A DNA stretch of 64,000 bases from Serripes groenlandicus (lineage: Eukaryota > Mollusca > Bivalvia > Cardiida > Cardiidae), in contig JASEVX010000003.1 in the NCBI GenBank assembly GCA_031761405.1, positions 67,579,756-67,643,755 of the forward strand. Reading direction: 5' to 3'. A model generated the notes under the pieces. The model was not told where the DNA came from, did not search any database, and was given only the letters and a program-made list of their open reading frames with translations. Below, one piece after another: positions 21,548 to 34,084 of this stretch (position 1 is its first letter; every line of letters begins with the position of its first letter). The position numbers and the translations under genes were made by a program.

Positions 21548-23200
21548 TCAGAATCAGAATCAGAATATTTTATTGACTCAAACTTTACAAAGTTTATGGT
21601 CATTTACAAATATACAAGATTTTTTTTATATATGTGTGTATCAAGGAAAGAATGGTCTCAATATAGTTTTGGAGGACAAACTGCTTTGTCATATTAGAAG
21701 CTTTAAAAAGGTAATAGCCAACTATACCATGCAGATGAATATGTAGTAAAAGACATATGGCATATCATATCACTTTATTTACATACACATATGCATGCTG
21801 CCACATATCGTATTATCATATCCAAACAATGTCAAAGACGTACAGGAACTAAAGTATGCCATGTACATACGTTTCTATATTTCATCGTGTATAGTTTGGT
21901 AAAGAAAGGAAATTAAACATATCAACATACATACAATACATATATATCAAAGCACATCATTGTTGCGTTTATGAAAAGAAAAGGTAATAAATTTACAAAG
22001 GTTGATAAGGTCACCTTTATTATTGGTTTTTAAAAGCTCAACTAACTTTAACATATTTGGGTTTTTCCAATATTTCTTTTTTACAAATTTGAATCTAATA
22101 TCTAAATAGTATGGACATTGTAGGATAAAATGGAATTCATCTTCCATTTCGCCCATTTGGCAGTACGTGCATAAACGTTCGTGTCGATCTACCCTTTCAC
22201 CAGCAAACCTACCGGTATCTATTCGTAATTTATGGACAGATGTTCGAATTCTGGTGAGACCAACGCGTAAATTTCTACTAATACTTAAGTTTAGATAGTT
22301 TTCCTGACCAAAATCGGATTTTAAATGCTTATATAATGTACTAAGAGTGCGCCCAGTCTCAATATCTTGGTACCATTTTTGTAAAAATGTGTCGATTAAC
22401 CTTTGTTTAAATATATTAGTAAAATGTTTAGCGTTCACTGAGCACGGGTTGTCCCAAACGTAAGCAAAGCCACGGCTACTTAAAAGATTACGTAGTTTAG
22501 TGAACCAATTATTTTTTTCGAGCATGGCATCCTGAGCAATTGACGATAGTATTAGATTATCGGTATGTATAAGTTTAAACCAGTATTGTAAAATTCTTAC
22601 ATAGCGATTAATATAAAGAGGATATCTACCTAACTCCCCGTACACTGCCGCGTTACATGTAGACTGTCTTACCCCAAGAATCCTTTTACAAAATTTTAAA
22701 TGTAGTTTTTCCAGAGTGTTTGCATTTGTAAACCCAGAGACTTCGCAACCATAATAGAGTATAGGGGTAACAAAAGCATCGAATAACTGTAGCGCTACTT
22801 TTGGAGATGTGTTATAACGTTTCAGGTTTGAAAGTAGAACATTCATAGCTTTAAGACCTTTCCCGTACAACATCTGGTTATTAAGTGTGAAAGAACCCGT
22901 GAAATTAAAAGTACATCCTACGTAATTAAAATCGTTGACTATTTCAATTGGGTTATCTGCGTATACCCACTGTTCATTGGATTTTAATTTACCACGTTTT
23001 CTAAAAACCACGATCTTGGTCTTGTCTGTATTCACGTCGAGTTTCCAGTTATCGCAGTACTGGTTTAAATTATTTAATGAGCGTTGTAAATCAATCTCAT
23101 TTTCGGCAACAATTATCATATCATCAGCAAATAACAGAGTGATTATACACAAGTCTTGGATAGATAGACCACTATCAAAATTGGATTGTAAGGACATCTT
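21548..23200 (-). mobile_element. 5'-truncated LINE (non-LTR retrotransposon)
   Basis: One open frame (23197-21947, 416 codons) starts within the reverse transcriptase palm with ITLLFADDMIIVAE, the FADD catalytic box. It runs on through TPILYYGCEVSG, GRYPLYINRY and the C-terminal cysteine motif LCTYCQMGEMEDEFHFILQC. Upstream sequence on the same strand has stops and no further RT motifs, so the copy is truncated just before the palm. About 400 bp of 3' UTR ends in aataaaatat plus three ATTCTG units near 21550, a typical simple-repeat LINE tail. The long intact frame suggests a fairly recent insertion. Confidence 0.85.
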
Positions 23201-24339
23201 ACATCACAATATACCAGAAGTCAGGGTGACTTATATTATGTAACATTATGCAATCATTTCCGGCCTTGTCACATGTGTGTTGGTTACACACTAATTAACT
23301 GGTTTTATAACCCCTTTATTGTGCATACATGTAGGGACTTAAGCTAATTGGCAATTAAAGTCTTCTTATATAACCCTTCTCAACATTCTTAAATTCTGCA
23401 GCAGACAAATTCGAAATCATCATTGGCAATAAATTTTGCAAATATATCTATTTATAAGATTGTAAATGTAATTATGATTAAAATAAAAGGCAATTTTTTT
23501 TCATAAAAGCAAAAAAATGCTCATGAATCTTGACTGTCAAGCAATTTCTTTTTTCTATTTTTTTTTTATCAAAAGAAGTTTATTATTATTTATATGTCAC
23601 AGTTGAATTGGACGTAGATATTGACTCATAAGTAGTTAAAAATAAATCTTAAAATAAAATTCCATGTTTAGATATCATGTATCCTCTTATGCTTGAAAAG
23701 GATGCATTCATGTATTCACCGCATATTTCATCAATATTCAAATCCAAATCCCTGGTAACAAAATCCTCCTTTCCATATGCTATTTACGATCAACAGCACG
23801 TATTTCAAATTGAACAAGTACACGTATATACAAATGAATATTGAACAAGTATATATCACATTCTATATACATATATAGATGGAGACAATTGTAACTATTT
23901 GACGGCTCAAACAAGTGTGAAACAGAAAAAACGATCAACACCTTCACAAAATATTGAAGTAAATATAAATTGTAGTTATAATTACCCTAAAGAGCTTTCA
24001 TATATATATGTAACATACCGTGCTCGAACTTAATAACCATCGGTTCAAAACAGTTTATTAACTCAATGGTTACATGACAATATGAGCAATAACAAAATAC
24101 AAACAATATACATTTGAGGCTTATAACATATTATTTAAATAATAAATATTGCAGAACTTTGGCAGTGATATATTCTAAGAATTTGTATCAGAGGGAGAGT
24201 ACCCTACACATAATGAAGAATCAAAATTCATAAAAATGACTTATGATATATGATACTGTATTAAACAAAAATGATTTTCAAATTTAGTTACGTTTACAAT
24301 GAGAATTCTCTGTAAATATTACTCAAACGTCAGTTAAAT
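23201..24339. other. AT-rich stretch, no gene
   Basis: No coding or splice signals recognised. Several A/T microsatellite-like runs (ttttttttatc, atatatatag). Confidence 0.5.
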
Positions 24340-24735
24340 TTTACAAGAATTTCTTTTATAAATAGACATATTTTCTGTATTCTATCGTATTGGTTGTTTT
24401 GATATTCATTAATTCATTAAAACTATGGATATTGTGTCTGTTATAGTATTTGCCGTTAAGTAAACGTTTTCTATTTGAGCAAAAATATTGACATTCTAAT
24501 AAGTAATGATATTCATCACCTACAGCTGAATCGCACAATTGACATTTACGCATATTTAAATCGGTGCTATTCCAACAACCGGTTTCAACAGGAAGTCTGT
24601 GGTTACGTGTTCTAAACCGTATTACATATTTTAACATTTTTGTTGGTGTATGTATCAAATAGTTTTCAAATTCGAAATGAATTTTCAACAATTGAATACC
24701 AGTCATTGACAAACATGTCTGACAGTAATATAGTG
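24340..24735 (-). mobile_element. LINE C-terminal fragment of a second family
   Basis: Minus-strand frame 24712-24356 encodes YVIRFRTRNHRLPVETG followed by CQLCDSAVGDEYHYLLEC. This is the same FRxxNHxLxVExG plus CxxC...EDEYHfLlxC arrangement that ends LINE proteins, but it differs from the 22-kb element. A frameshift separates it from VNDWYSIV just upstream. No RT motifs remain. Confidence 0.7.
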
Positions 24736-25069
24736 TTCCTGGTGTTAGGAATGACGTTTTTAATTGATGAAAGGAAAACGTGCGTAAAGTGTTTAATTAG
24801 TGCACAGGACAGTTATATACTCTATGTTTATGTTCGTAAAATAAAATACATGATTTTGTATTACTGTGTACATTTTTTCATTTCATTCATTTATGTTGGT
24901 ATGATTACAAAAGGAAATAAAATGGAAACCCGTTGATCTATCCTAAAAAGGGTTCATTTTCCCGACGTTAATTACGTCACATATAAACCCAAGATAAGCC
25001 ATAATGCACCACAGACGTTCCCAAATTCATTGTTGGGGTGGTAATTTCGTCGGAGGTCACCACAAACTA
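24736..25069. other. Spacer with CRE-like and TATA-like motifs, no gene
   Basis: gacgttaattacgtcacata taaac at 24965-24989 resembles a TACGTCA element next to a TATA-like stretch. No frame follows it, so promoter activity is only a possibility. Confidence 0.3.
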
Positions 25070-25077
25070 TCACATGT

Positions 25078-25285
25078 ATGCTGGTAACCTCTGGCGCGGT
25101 CTAACAGCTCGATCGTAATGTAGAACCAGGACGACTAAAACACTTTTCTGTTTCATTTTTTGCAACAGTCTGGTAACCTCTGGCGCGTTGTAACAGCCCG
25201 TAAATTGATTCCTAGACATTTCAACAAATAATCGTTATAACAAGACAAGCATGTTTAAAGACTGGTTACCTCTGGCACGGCTTAA
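25078..25285 (+). repeat. Three spaced copies of CTGGTAACCTCTGGCGCG
   Basis: The motif occurs at about 25080, 25169 and 25260 (the last as ctggttacctctggcacg), each followed within a few bases by TAACAGC or TTAAAAAC. Spacing is about 90 bp, while the sequence between copies does not match. Confidence 0.65.
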
Positions 25286-25754
25286 AAACGTGAAAGTTAA
25301 TGATCATTTTTTAAATACGCAAGAGAGACTCGCCTTGACGTGAATCTTGGGCTTCAACCCTACGTTGTGCAAAGGGTATGGAGAAAAAAGGAGACATGAA
25401 TACAAATAAAAAATTTATTACAAATTCGTAGATGTACAAAACTATTTAATATAAACATGAAATGAAGCAATATTTTTCCTCAAAAAATATTTGACGATCA
25501 GACATGTACATTATCAAGGTCTTGTTTTTGGCTGAATGATTGTTCGGTGTTTTACGCCGCTTTCAACTAACATGCCATCACGGAGTTTCCGGGTCTAAAT
25601 TACCAGTACTACTGGTCCATTTATCCTGACACAAGCCAGTCAGTCGTAATAGTAACCCCGCAACCTTGAGCGCCTAGGAGGGCAGCCGTTACGACCATTT
25701 TCAAAGGCTTTGGTATGACCAGACCGGGGATTCGGAGGCGGACGCTCTACGGTG
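25286..25754. other. Repeat-derived spacer
   Basis: From 25545, tgttttacgccgctttcaac and gccatcacggagtttccgggt resemble the widespread molluscan TTTTACGCCG...CACGG repeat, followed by cgcctaggagggcagccgtt acgacc. No gene. Confidence 0.45.
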
Positions 25755-25757
25755 TGT

Positions 25758-26964
25758 TCCCGGAACGCCTACTCGACTTAAGTGTATCGCGGAATTAGGG
25801 GGCCTTGTAACGGGTAAATTATAGATTTATTTTGTAGATGACTTTGGAACTCTTTTTTATAAACTTTTGATAAAAGTATTAAATATTTAAATATTAAATT
25901 TTGTAAATATAATTATCATGTTTTACGTTCTTACAGTTTGATAGCTATTAATTAATTAATAATTAACTTAAATTTAATCCATTATTAATTTGTATATAAT
26001 TTGGTTTTAACATGTAGCACAAACAAATTATCATTCAAACACACAAAATATTTGCCCTTTGAATTAAAGCTTTATGTTCTTACAGTTTGATAGCTATTAA
26101 TGTTGAAGGATGTCACACTAAACTAAAAACCCAACATGCCCACCCTAATATATTCACGGCCATACAGATATTTAAAGACGTTCAGAACTGCAACGATATC
26201 AACATAATTCAGAGAGCTGCAGGTGGAAATACAAGGCCACAAACCCAACGGTACCTGAACATTGATCGTCACCTGATAGTTCTCAAAGAGAGATACCAAA
26301 CTGGAGTGATTGATTTAATGACTGATGTGGACTCAGCATCCCAACTCATCCAGTTGGGAGCTAAACTGTGTGAAAGAAAATAGCATCTATCTAGTAATGT
26401 ATATAATGTGCTATTGTATATATGTATATGTTTTATCTGTGCTATGCATACACAAGAATTTTTACAAATACTCATTTTCTATATTATGTTGATTAATATG
26501 ATAACAAATAACACTAGTTTAAATTGTATTATTTTGTGTAGTTGTTTATGTAGTTTAAATAATTTTAAACCGATCACAAGTGCAGACGAGAATCAAACTC
26601 ATGCCAACAGAATAAGCACCCTAACCTGTTGCCTTTTTAGAAAGTGTACCACTTGAAATTGTTGTGGGGAAAGTAGCCGTCGCTTTTAACATGCATTGGC
26701 CCATTTTCAACAATACGTTTCAATCACATTTCATCCAAATACCAGTTTTTTTCAACTGTTAAAGTTTTGAAGTGTTTAAATTCAGATTGAAGCGTAATAC
26801 ATACAAAATAATATTTTTTGTTTATAAAAGAAAAAATCTGACCATGTTCAATTATCTTATCAATTAAGTCCACATAAATCTATCACTTATAACTTCCTTT
26901 AAAAGGCCCCCTAATCCTCAATTTTGACCAGGTAGAGATTAAATCGAGTAGGCGTTCCGGGAAC
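25758..26964. mobile_element. Deleted MULE-type DNA transposon with inverted ends
   Basis: The ends carry GTTCCCGGAACGCCTACTCG at 25757-25776 and its exact complement at 26944-26964. Just inside, GGAATTAGGGGGCC and its near complement ggccccctaatcct also match. Between them lies only a transposase C-terminal exon, so about 1.2 kb of a larger element remains. No target duplication was established. Confidence 0.65.
26086..26383 (+). pseudogene. MULE transposase C-terminal fragment
   Basis: After an acceptor-like ttatgttcttacag the frame encodes NVEGCHTKLKTQHAHPNIFT and about 70 further residues to a stop. Mutator-like transposases have NNxvEGfHnxLk...HPNiwxfI... near the end of their DDE domain, and this fits. 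The catalytic acidic residues upstream are absent. The acceptor plus the first 10 bases of the exon (ttcttacagtttgatagctattaat) also occur 150 bp earlier at 25928-25952. Confidence 0.65.
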
Positions 26965-27262
26965 AAACCCGCTCTACCACTGCACCCGACCGACGCGGTT
27001 GAATTCTTGTTGAATAGTTTGTTTAATCAATGTGTTTGATCAATAAACCTGTTGCATGCGACAATGTACACCCATCAGTTGATCACACATATTCAACTCC
27101 CCTATGGCATACCCATGTCAAATTAACAGGCAATTGATGAAACTTCACGGAGGCGGTTGATTGACGATTGGGAATAAAAAAATCTATGCTCGAGGAAGCA
27201 TTAACCGACACTTTCCTGCAGGTTGAGTTTGAGGAAGTGATATGGGCGTGCTTTCAACAGAG
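26965..27262. other. Spacer before the forward satellite, no gene
   Basis: A tRNA-A-box-like gtgcagtggtagagcggg lies on the minus strand near 26970-26988. Nothing else was recognised. Confidence 0.4.
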
Positions 27263-30200
27263 TTTAACTGGTATCCTGGCATATATCAGGTGAAAGTGAC
27301 ACACTCTGGCTCCCAGACACGCTAGCCGGATTTATCGCAGCCGGCTGCAAAACCCAGCCGGAGTTGGGACGACAGAGTGGCTCCCACCCTCGTTTTGGCG
27401 TGCCTATTGCTCGAGATAGATGGATTGGACGGTAGATTGATGTATGCCAGGTGAAAGCGCCTCAAACTGACTTCCTGTTGCATGACATCCGGTTTCGCCA
27501 AGGTCCGTCAGCCGGCAGCCATGCACAGCCGGAGTTGGGATTTCCCGACATATTCCCGACTTTGCACCCGTACTGTTCGAAGTTTAACTGGCATCCTGAC
27601 ATATATGTCAGGTGAAAGTGACACACTCTGGCTTCCAGACACGCTAGCCGGATTCCACCCGGATGTATCGCAGACGGCTGCAAAACCCAGCCGGAGTTGG
27701 GCCGACAGAGTGGTCTCACCCCCGTTTTGGCGTGCCTATTGTTCGAGATAGATAGATTGGACGGTAGATTGAAGCATGCCAGGTGAAAGCGCCTCACTCT
27801 GGCTCCGAGTCGCACAAGGCGGATTCTACCCGGAGTTATCGCAGCTGGCTACCATGTTCAGATGAAGTTTGCAGTTTGGCCAAGTCTACAGCCCAACTAA
27901 GGGTGTTTATTGCTCGATATTAGAGAGTTTAACTGGCATCCTGGCATATGCCAGGTGAAAGTGACACACTCTGGCTCCCAGACACGCTAGGCGGATTCTA
28001 TCCAGATTTATCGCAGCCGGCTGTAAAACCCAGCCGGAGTTGGGCCGACAGAGTGATTCCCACCCTCGTTTTGGCGTGCCTATTGCTCGAGATAGATGGC
28101 TTGGAAGGCGGATTGAAGCATGTCAGGTGAAAGCGCCGCAAACTGACTTCCTGTTGCATGACATCCGGTTTCGCCAAATTCCGTCAGCCGGCTGCCATGC
28201 ACAGCCGGATTTGGCATTTCCCGACATATTCCCGAATTTGCACCCGTCCTGTTCGAATTAGAGAGCTTAACTGGCATCGTGACATGTGTCAGATGAAAGT
28301 GCCTCACTCTGGCTCCGAGTTGCACTAGCCGGATTCCGCCCGGATATATCGCAGCTGGCTGCAATCTTCATATGAAGTTGGCGTTTTGGCAGCCCAAATC
28401 CGGCTAACTCCGGCTGGAAATTGCTGGATATTCGAGAGTCTAACTGGCATCCTGACATATATGTCAGATGAAAGTGACACACTCTGGCTCCCAGAAACGC
28501 TAGCCGGATTCCACCCGGATGTATCGCAGCCGGCTGCGATACCAGCCGGGTGGGAATCCGCTATCGTCTGTTTGAAGGAGCCAGAGTGTGTCACTTTGGC
28601 ATTTGACATATATGTCAGGATGCCAGTTAAACTCTCTGAATTTCCAGCCGGAGTTGGCCGGAGTTCCGCCCGGATTTATCGCAGCTGTCTGCAATGTTCA
28701 CATGAAGTTGGCGTTCTAGCAGCCCAACTCCGGCCAACTCCGGCCAACTCCGGCTGGAAATTAGAGAGTTTAACTGGCATCCTGACATATATGTCAAATG
28801 AAAGTGACACACTCTGGCTCCTAAACACGCTAGCCGGATTCCACCCGGATGTATCGCAGCCGGCTGCAAAACACAGCCGGAGTTGGGCCGACAGAGTGGT
28901 CTCACCCCCATTTTGGCGTGCCTATTGTTCGAGATAGATGGATTGGATGGTAGATTGAAGCATGCCAGGTGAAAGCGCCTCAGTCTGGCTCCGAGTCACA
29001 CTAGCCGGATTCCACCCGGATTTATCGCAGCTGGTTGCCATGTTCAGATGAAGTTGGCAGTTTGGCCAGGTCTACAGCCCAACTCCGGCTGTATATTGCT
29101 TGATATTAGAGAGTTTAACTGGCATCCTGGCATATGCCAGGTGAAAGTGACACACTCTGGCTCCCAGACACGCTAGGCGGATTCTACCCGGATTTATCGC
29201 AGCCGGTTGTAAAACCCAGCCGGATTTGGGCCGACAGAGTGGCTCCCACCCTCGTTTTGGCGTGCCTATTGCTCGAGATAGATGTCTTGGACGGCGGATT
29301 GAAGCATGCCAGGTTAAAGCGCCGCAAACAGACTTCCTGTTGCATGACATCCGGTTTCACCTAATTCCGTCAGCCGGCTGCCATGCACAGCCGAAGTTGG
29401 GATTTCCCGACATATTCCCGAATTTGCACCCGTCCTGTTCGAATTAGAGAGCTTAACTGGCATCGTGACATGTGTCACGTGAAAGTGCCTCACTCTGGCT
29501 CCGAGTTGCACTAGCCGGATTCCGCCCGGATTTGTCGCAGCTGGCTGCAATGTTCACATGAAGTTGGCGTTTTGGCAGCCCAACTCCGGCTAACTCCGGC
29601 TGGAAATTGCTGGACATTCGAGAGTCTAACTGGCATCCTGACATATATGTCAGGTGAAAGTGACACACTCTGGCTCCCAGAAACGCTAGCCGGATTCCAC
29701 CCGGATGTATCGCAGCCGGCTGCAAAACCCAGCCGGAGTTGGGATTTCCCGACATATTCCCGAATTTGCACCCGTCCTGTTCGAATTAAAAAGCTTAACT
29801 GGCATCGTGATGTGTGTCAGGTGAACGTGCCTCACTCTGGCTCCGAGTTGCACTAGCCGGATTCCGCACGGATTTATCGCAGCTGGCTGCAATGTTCACA
29901 TGAAGTTGGCGTTCTGGCAGCCCAACTCCGGCCAACTCCGGCCAACTCCGGCTGGAAATTAGAGAGTTTAACTGGCATCCTGACATATATGACAAATGAA
30001 AGTGACACACTCTGGCTCCAAGACACGCTAGCCGGATTCCACCCGGATGTATCGCAGCCGGCTGCAAAACCCAGCCGGAGTTGGGATTTCCCGACATATT
30101 CCCGACTTTGCACCCGTCCTGTTCGAATTAGAGAGCTTAACTGGCATCGTGACATGTGTCAGATGAAAGTGCCTCACTCTGGCTCCGAGTTGCACTAGCC

Positions 30201-32877
30201 GGATTCCGCCCGGATTTATCGCAGCTGGCTGCAATCTTCATATGAAGCTGGCGTTTTGGCAGCCCAAATCCGGCTAACTCCGGCTGGAAATTGCTGGATA
30301 TTCGAGTCTAACTGGCATCCTGACATATATGTCAGGTGAAAGTGACACACTCTGGCTCCCAAAAACGCTAGCCGGATTCCACCCAGATGTATCGCAGCCG
30401 GCTGCAAAACCCAGCCGGAGTTGGGATTTCCCGACATATTCCCGACTTTGCACCCGTCCTGTTTGAATTAAAAAGCTTAACTGGCATCGTGACATGTGTC
30501 AGGTGAAAGTGCCTCACTCTGGCTCCGAGTTGCACTAGCCGGATTCCGCCCGGATTTATCGCAGCTGGCTGCAATGTTCACATGAAGTTGGCGTTCTGGC
30601 AGCCCAACTCCGACCAACTCCGGCTGAAAATTAGAGTTTAACTGGCATCCTGACATATATGTCAAATGAAAGTGACACACTCTGGCTCCCAAACACGCTA
30701 GCCGGAGTCCACCCGGATGTTTCGCAGCTGGCTGCAAAACACAGCCGGAGTTGGGCCGACAGAGTGGTCTCACCCCCATTTTGGCGTGCCTATTGTTCGA
30801 GATAGATTGATTGGATGGTAGATTGAAGCATGCCAGGTGAAAGCGCCTCAGTCTGGCTCCGAGTCACACTAGCCGGATTCCACCCGGATTTATCGCAGCT
30901 GGCTGCCATGTTCAGATGAAGTTGGCAGTTTGGCCAGGTCTACAGCCCAACTCCGGCTGTATATTGCTCGATATTAGAGAGTTTAACTGGCATCCTGGCA
31001 TATGCCAGGTGAAAGTGACACACTCTGGCTCCCAGACACGCTAGGCGGATTCCACCCGGATTTATCGCAGCCGGCTGTAAAACCCAGCCGGAGTTGGGCC
31101 GACAGAGTGGCTCCCACCCTCGTTTTGGCGTGCCTATTGCTCGAGATAGATGGCTTAGACGGCGGATTGAAGCATGCCAGGTGAAAGCGCCGCAAACAGA
31201 CTTCCTGTTGCATGACATCCGGTTTCACCAAATTCCGTCAGCCGGCTGCCATGCACAGCCGAAGTTGGGATTTCCCGACATATTCCCGACTTTGCACCCG
31301 TCCTGTTCGAATTAGAGAGCTTAACTGGCATCGTGACATGTGTCACGTGAAAGTGCCTCACTCTGGCTCCGAGTTGCACTAGCCGGATTCCGCCCGGATT
31401 TGTCGCAGCTGGCTGCAATGTTCACATGAAGTTGGCGTTTTGGCAGCCCAACTCCGGCTAACTCCGGCTGGAAATTGCTGGATATTCGAGAGTCTAACTG
31501 GCATCCTGACATATATGTCAGGTGAAAGTGACACACTCTGGCTCCCAGAAACGCTAGCCGGATTCCACCCGGATGTATCGCAGCCGGCTGCAAAACCCAG
31601 CCGGAGTTGGGATTTTCCGACATATTCCCGAATTTGCACCCGTCCTGTTCGAATTAAAAAGCTTAACTGGCATCGTGACGTGTGTCAGGTGAACGTGCCT
31701 CACTCTGGCTCCGAGTTGCACTAGCCGGATTCCGCACGGATTTATCGCAGCTGGCTGCAATGTTCACATGAAGTTGGCGTTCTGGCAGCCCAACTCCGGC
31801 CAACTCCGGCTGGAAATTAGAGAATTTAACTGGCATCCTGACATATATGACAAATGAAAGTGACACACTCTGGCTCCCAGACACGCTAGCCGGATTCCAC
31901 CCGGATGTATCGCAGCCGGCTGCAAAACCCAGCCGGAGTTGGGCCGACAGAGTGGTCTCACCCCCGTTTTGGCGTGCCTATTGTTCGAGATAGATGGATT
32001 GGACGGTGGATTGAAGCATGCCAGGTGGAAGCACCTCAGTCTGGCTCCGAGTCGCACTAGCCGGATTCCACCCGGATTTATCGCAGCTGGCTGCCATGTT
32101 CAGATGAAGTTGGTAGTTTGGCCAAGTCTACAGCCCAACTCCGGTTGTATATTGCTCGATATTAGAGATTTTAACTGGCATCCTGGCATATGCCAGGTGA
32201 AAGTGACACCCTCTGGCTCCCAGACACGCTAGGCGGATTGCAACAGGATTTATCGCAGCCGGCTGTAAAACCCAGCCGGAGTTGGGCCGACAGAGTGGCT
32301 CCCACCCTCGTTTTGGCATGCCTATTGCTCGAGATAGATGGCTTGGACGGCGGATTGAAGCATGCCAGGTGAAAGCGCCGCAAACTGACTTCCTGTTGCA
32401 TGACATCCGGTTTCGCCAAATTCCGTCAGCCGGCTGCCATGCACAGCCGGAGTTGGGATTTCCCGACATATTCACGACTTTGCACCCGTCCTGTTCGAGT
32501 TAGAGAGCTTAACTGGCATCGTGACATGTGTCACGTGAAAGTGCCTCACTCTGGCTCCGAGTTGCACTAGCTGGATTCCGCACAGATTTATCGCAGCTGG
32601 CTGCAATGATCACATGAAGTTGGCGTTTTGGCAGCCCAACTCCGGCTAACTCCGGCTGGAAATTGCTGGATATTAGAGAGTTTAACTGGCATCCTGACAT
32701 ATATGTCAGGTGAAAGTGACACACTCTTGCTCCCAGAAACGCTAGCCGGATTCCATCCGGATGTATCGCAGCCGGCTGCAAAACACAGCCAGAGTTGGGC
32801 CGACAGAGTGGTTTCACCCTCGTTTTCGCGTGCCTATTGTTCGAGATAGATGGATTGGACGGTGGATTGAAGCATGC
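27263..32877 (+). repeat. GC-rich satellite with higher-order repeat structure
   Basis: Five monomer types (here A-E, 150-190 bp) share AACTGGCATC, a dyad, GTGAAAG, CTCTGGCTCC, a GCTAGCCGGATTCC-like block and a GCAGC-GGCTGC block. Type C starts at 27265, 27931, 29117, 30985 and 32173. The intervals are 666, 1186, 1868 and 1188 bp. The basic unit is C-D-B-A-B-A-E. The 1868-bp unit has two additional B-A dimers of about 341 bp (B starts at 29455, 29797, 30139 and 30479), and the 666-bp unit lacks B-A-B. All short frames on both strands here follow from the repeat and are not genes. Confidence 0.9.
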
Positions 32878-33112
32878 ATGGTTAATACAGTCGGAGTTGC
32901 CGGAGTTCCGCTTGTTTCGGCTGATTAATATAGCTTGTGTAACTGGAATTCCCTCTGTTCCGGCTGGTTAATACAGCCGACGTAGCTGGAGGTCCGACTG
33001 TTCCGGTTTGTTAATGTAGTCGGTGAAGACGAAGTTCCAGCTGTTCCGGCTGGTTAATACGGTTGGTGTATAGGGAGTTCCGCCTGTTCCGGCTGGTTAA
33101 TACAGCCGACGC
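32878..33112 (+). repeat. CCGG-rich minisatellite, left part
   Basis: Diverged units of about 42-45 bp: GGTTAATACAGCCGacGTAG + ctGGAGTTCCGgCTGTTCCG. It directly follows the satellite end. Confidence 0.8.
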
Positions 33113-34084
33113 AGCCATACTGAAGAATTTTGATCATCAGATAAATATCAAATATCGATAAGCCTAGCTGCGCTCTGAAACAATTCATTCGTTAATCTCC
33201 GTTAGGTTCCGTTATTTACCCATACACATTGATCACACGCTGTGACCGGGGTAATAAAACAATTAACGCCTCGGGGATAGTCGTGGCGGGCAATTAGCCA
33301 AATACACTGGTTTATAGCTTAATATGGATAAAACCAAAACATCTGTAAATTAATAGTATTTATTGAAACACGTTCCATGTTATATACATAAGCATATCCA
33401 TGATGAAAACTAACAAATAGACGAACGATACACATATAAGTATGCACGATCATGGAAAATCATGGATGTTGAACTTAATTAAATAACAATTGAATAGAAT
33501 AGAAAACATTCATTCATTTTCTAATTATTAATGATCAATGTCTCCAATTTATACACTGTTTCTAAAACCCGTGAACTATTGATGCGTGCAAATGCGTATT
33601 TATGGGTAAAGTCTGATATTTGTAAATTTAGGTCAACAGAGTTGATTTAATTTTAGTTTTTAATTCACAACATAGTAAGGTGGATTTTATCGTAACCTTT
33701 TCCCACATACACCAGAGGACCAGAACAGAAAAAACCCGCATTATATCATTTACGGCAGGAATGTTTTAGAGCAGTAAATTACCAATTTACGTTCTGTTAC
33801 TAAATGTATAATACCCCCTTCTATTCGCAGTTGTTAAAGATACATCATTTCACATTGAAGATTATAGTATAGATCATGTATATAGTATTAATGATTATGT
33901 AATAAGGATACGCGACTCGCTTCAGATCCCCTGGTGATACAAATTGACTTTATAAGGGTCATAAAACTTCGGGTAAATCCGAGACCGTTTGCAACTAAGA
34001 AATATATATAATAATATTTGATATACATCGATTATAAGTGAATGGGTACTTTTATTTTGTTCTTTGTCTATATGATATTGGCGG

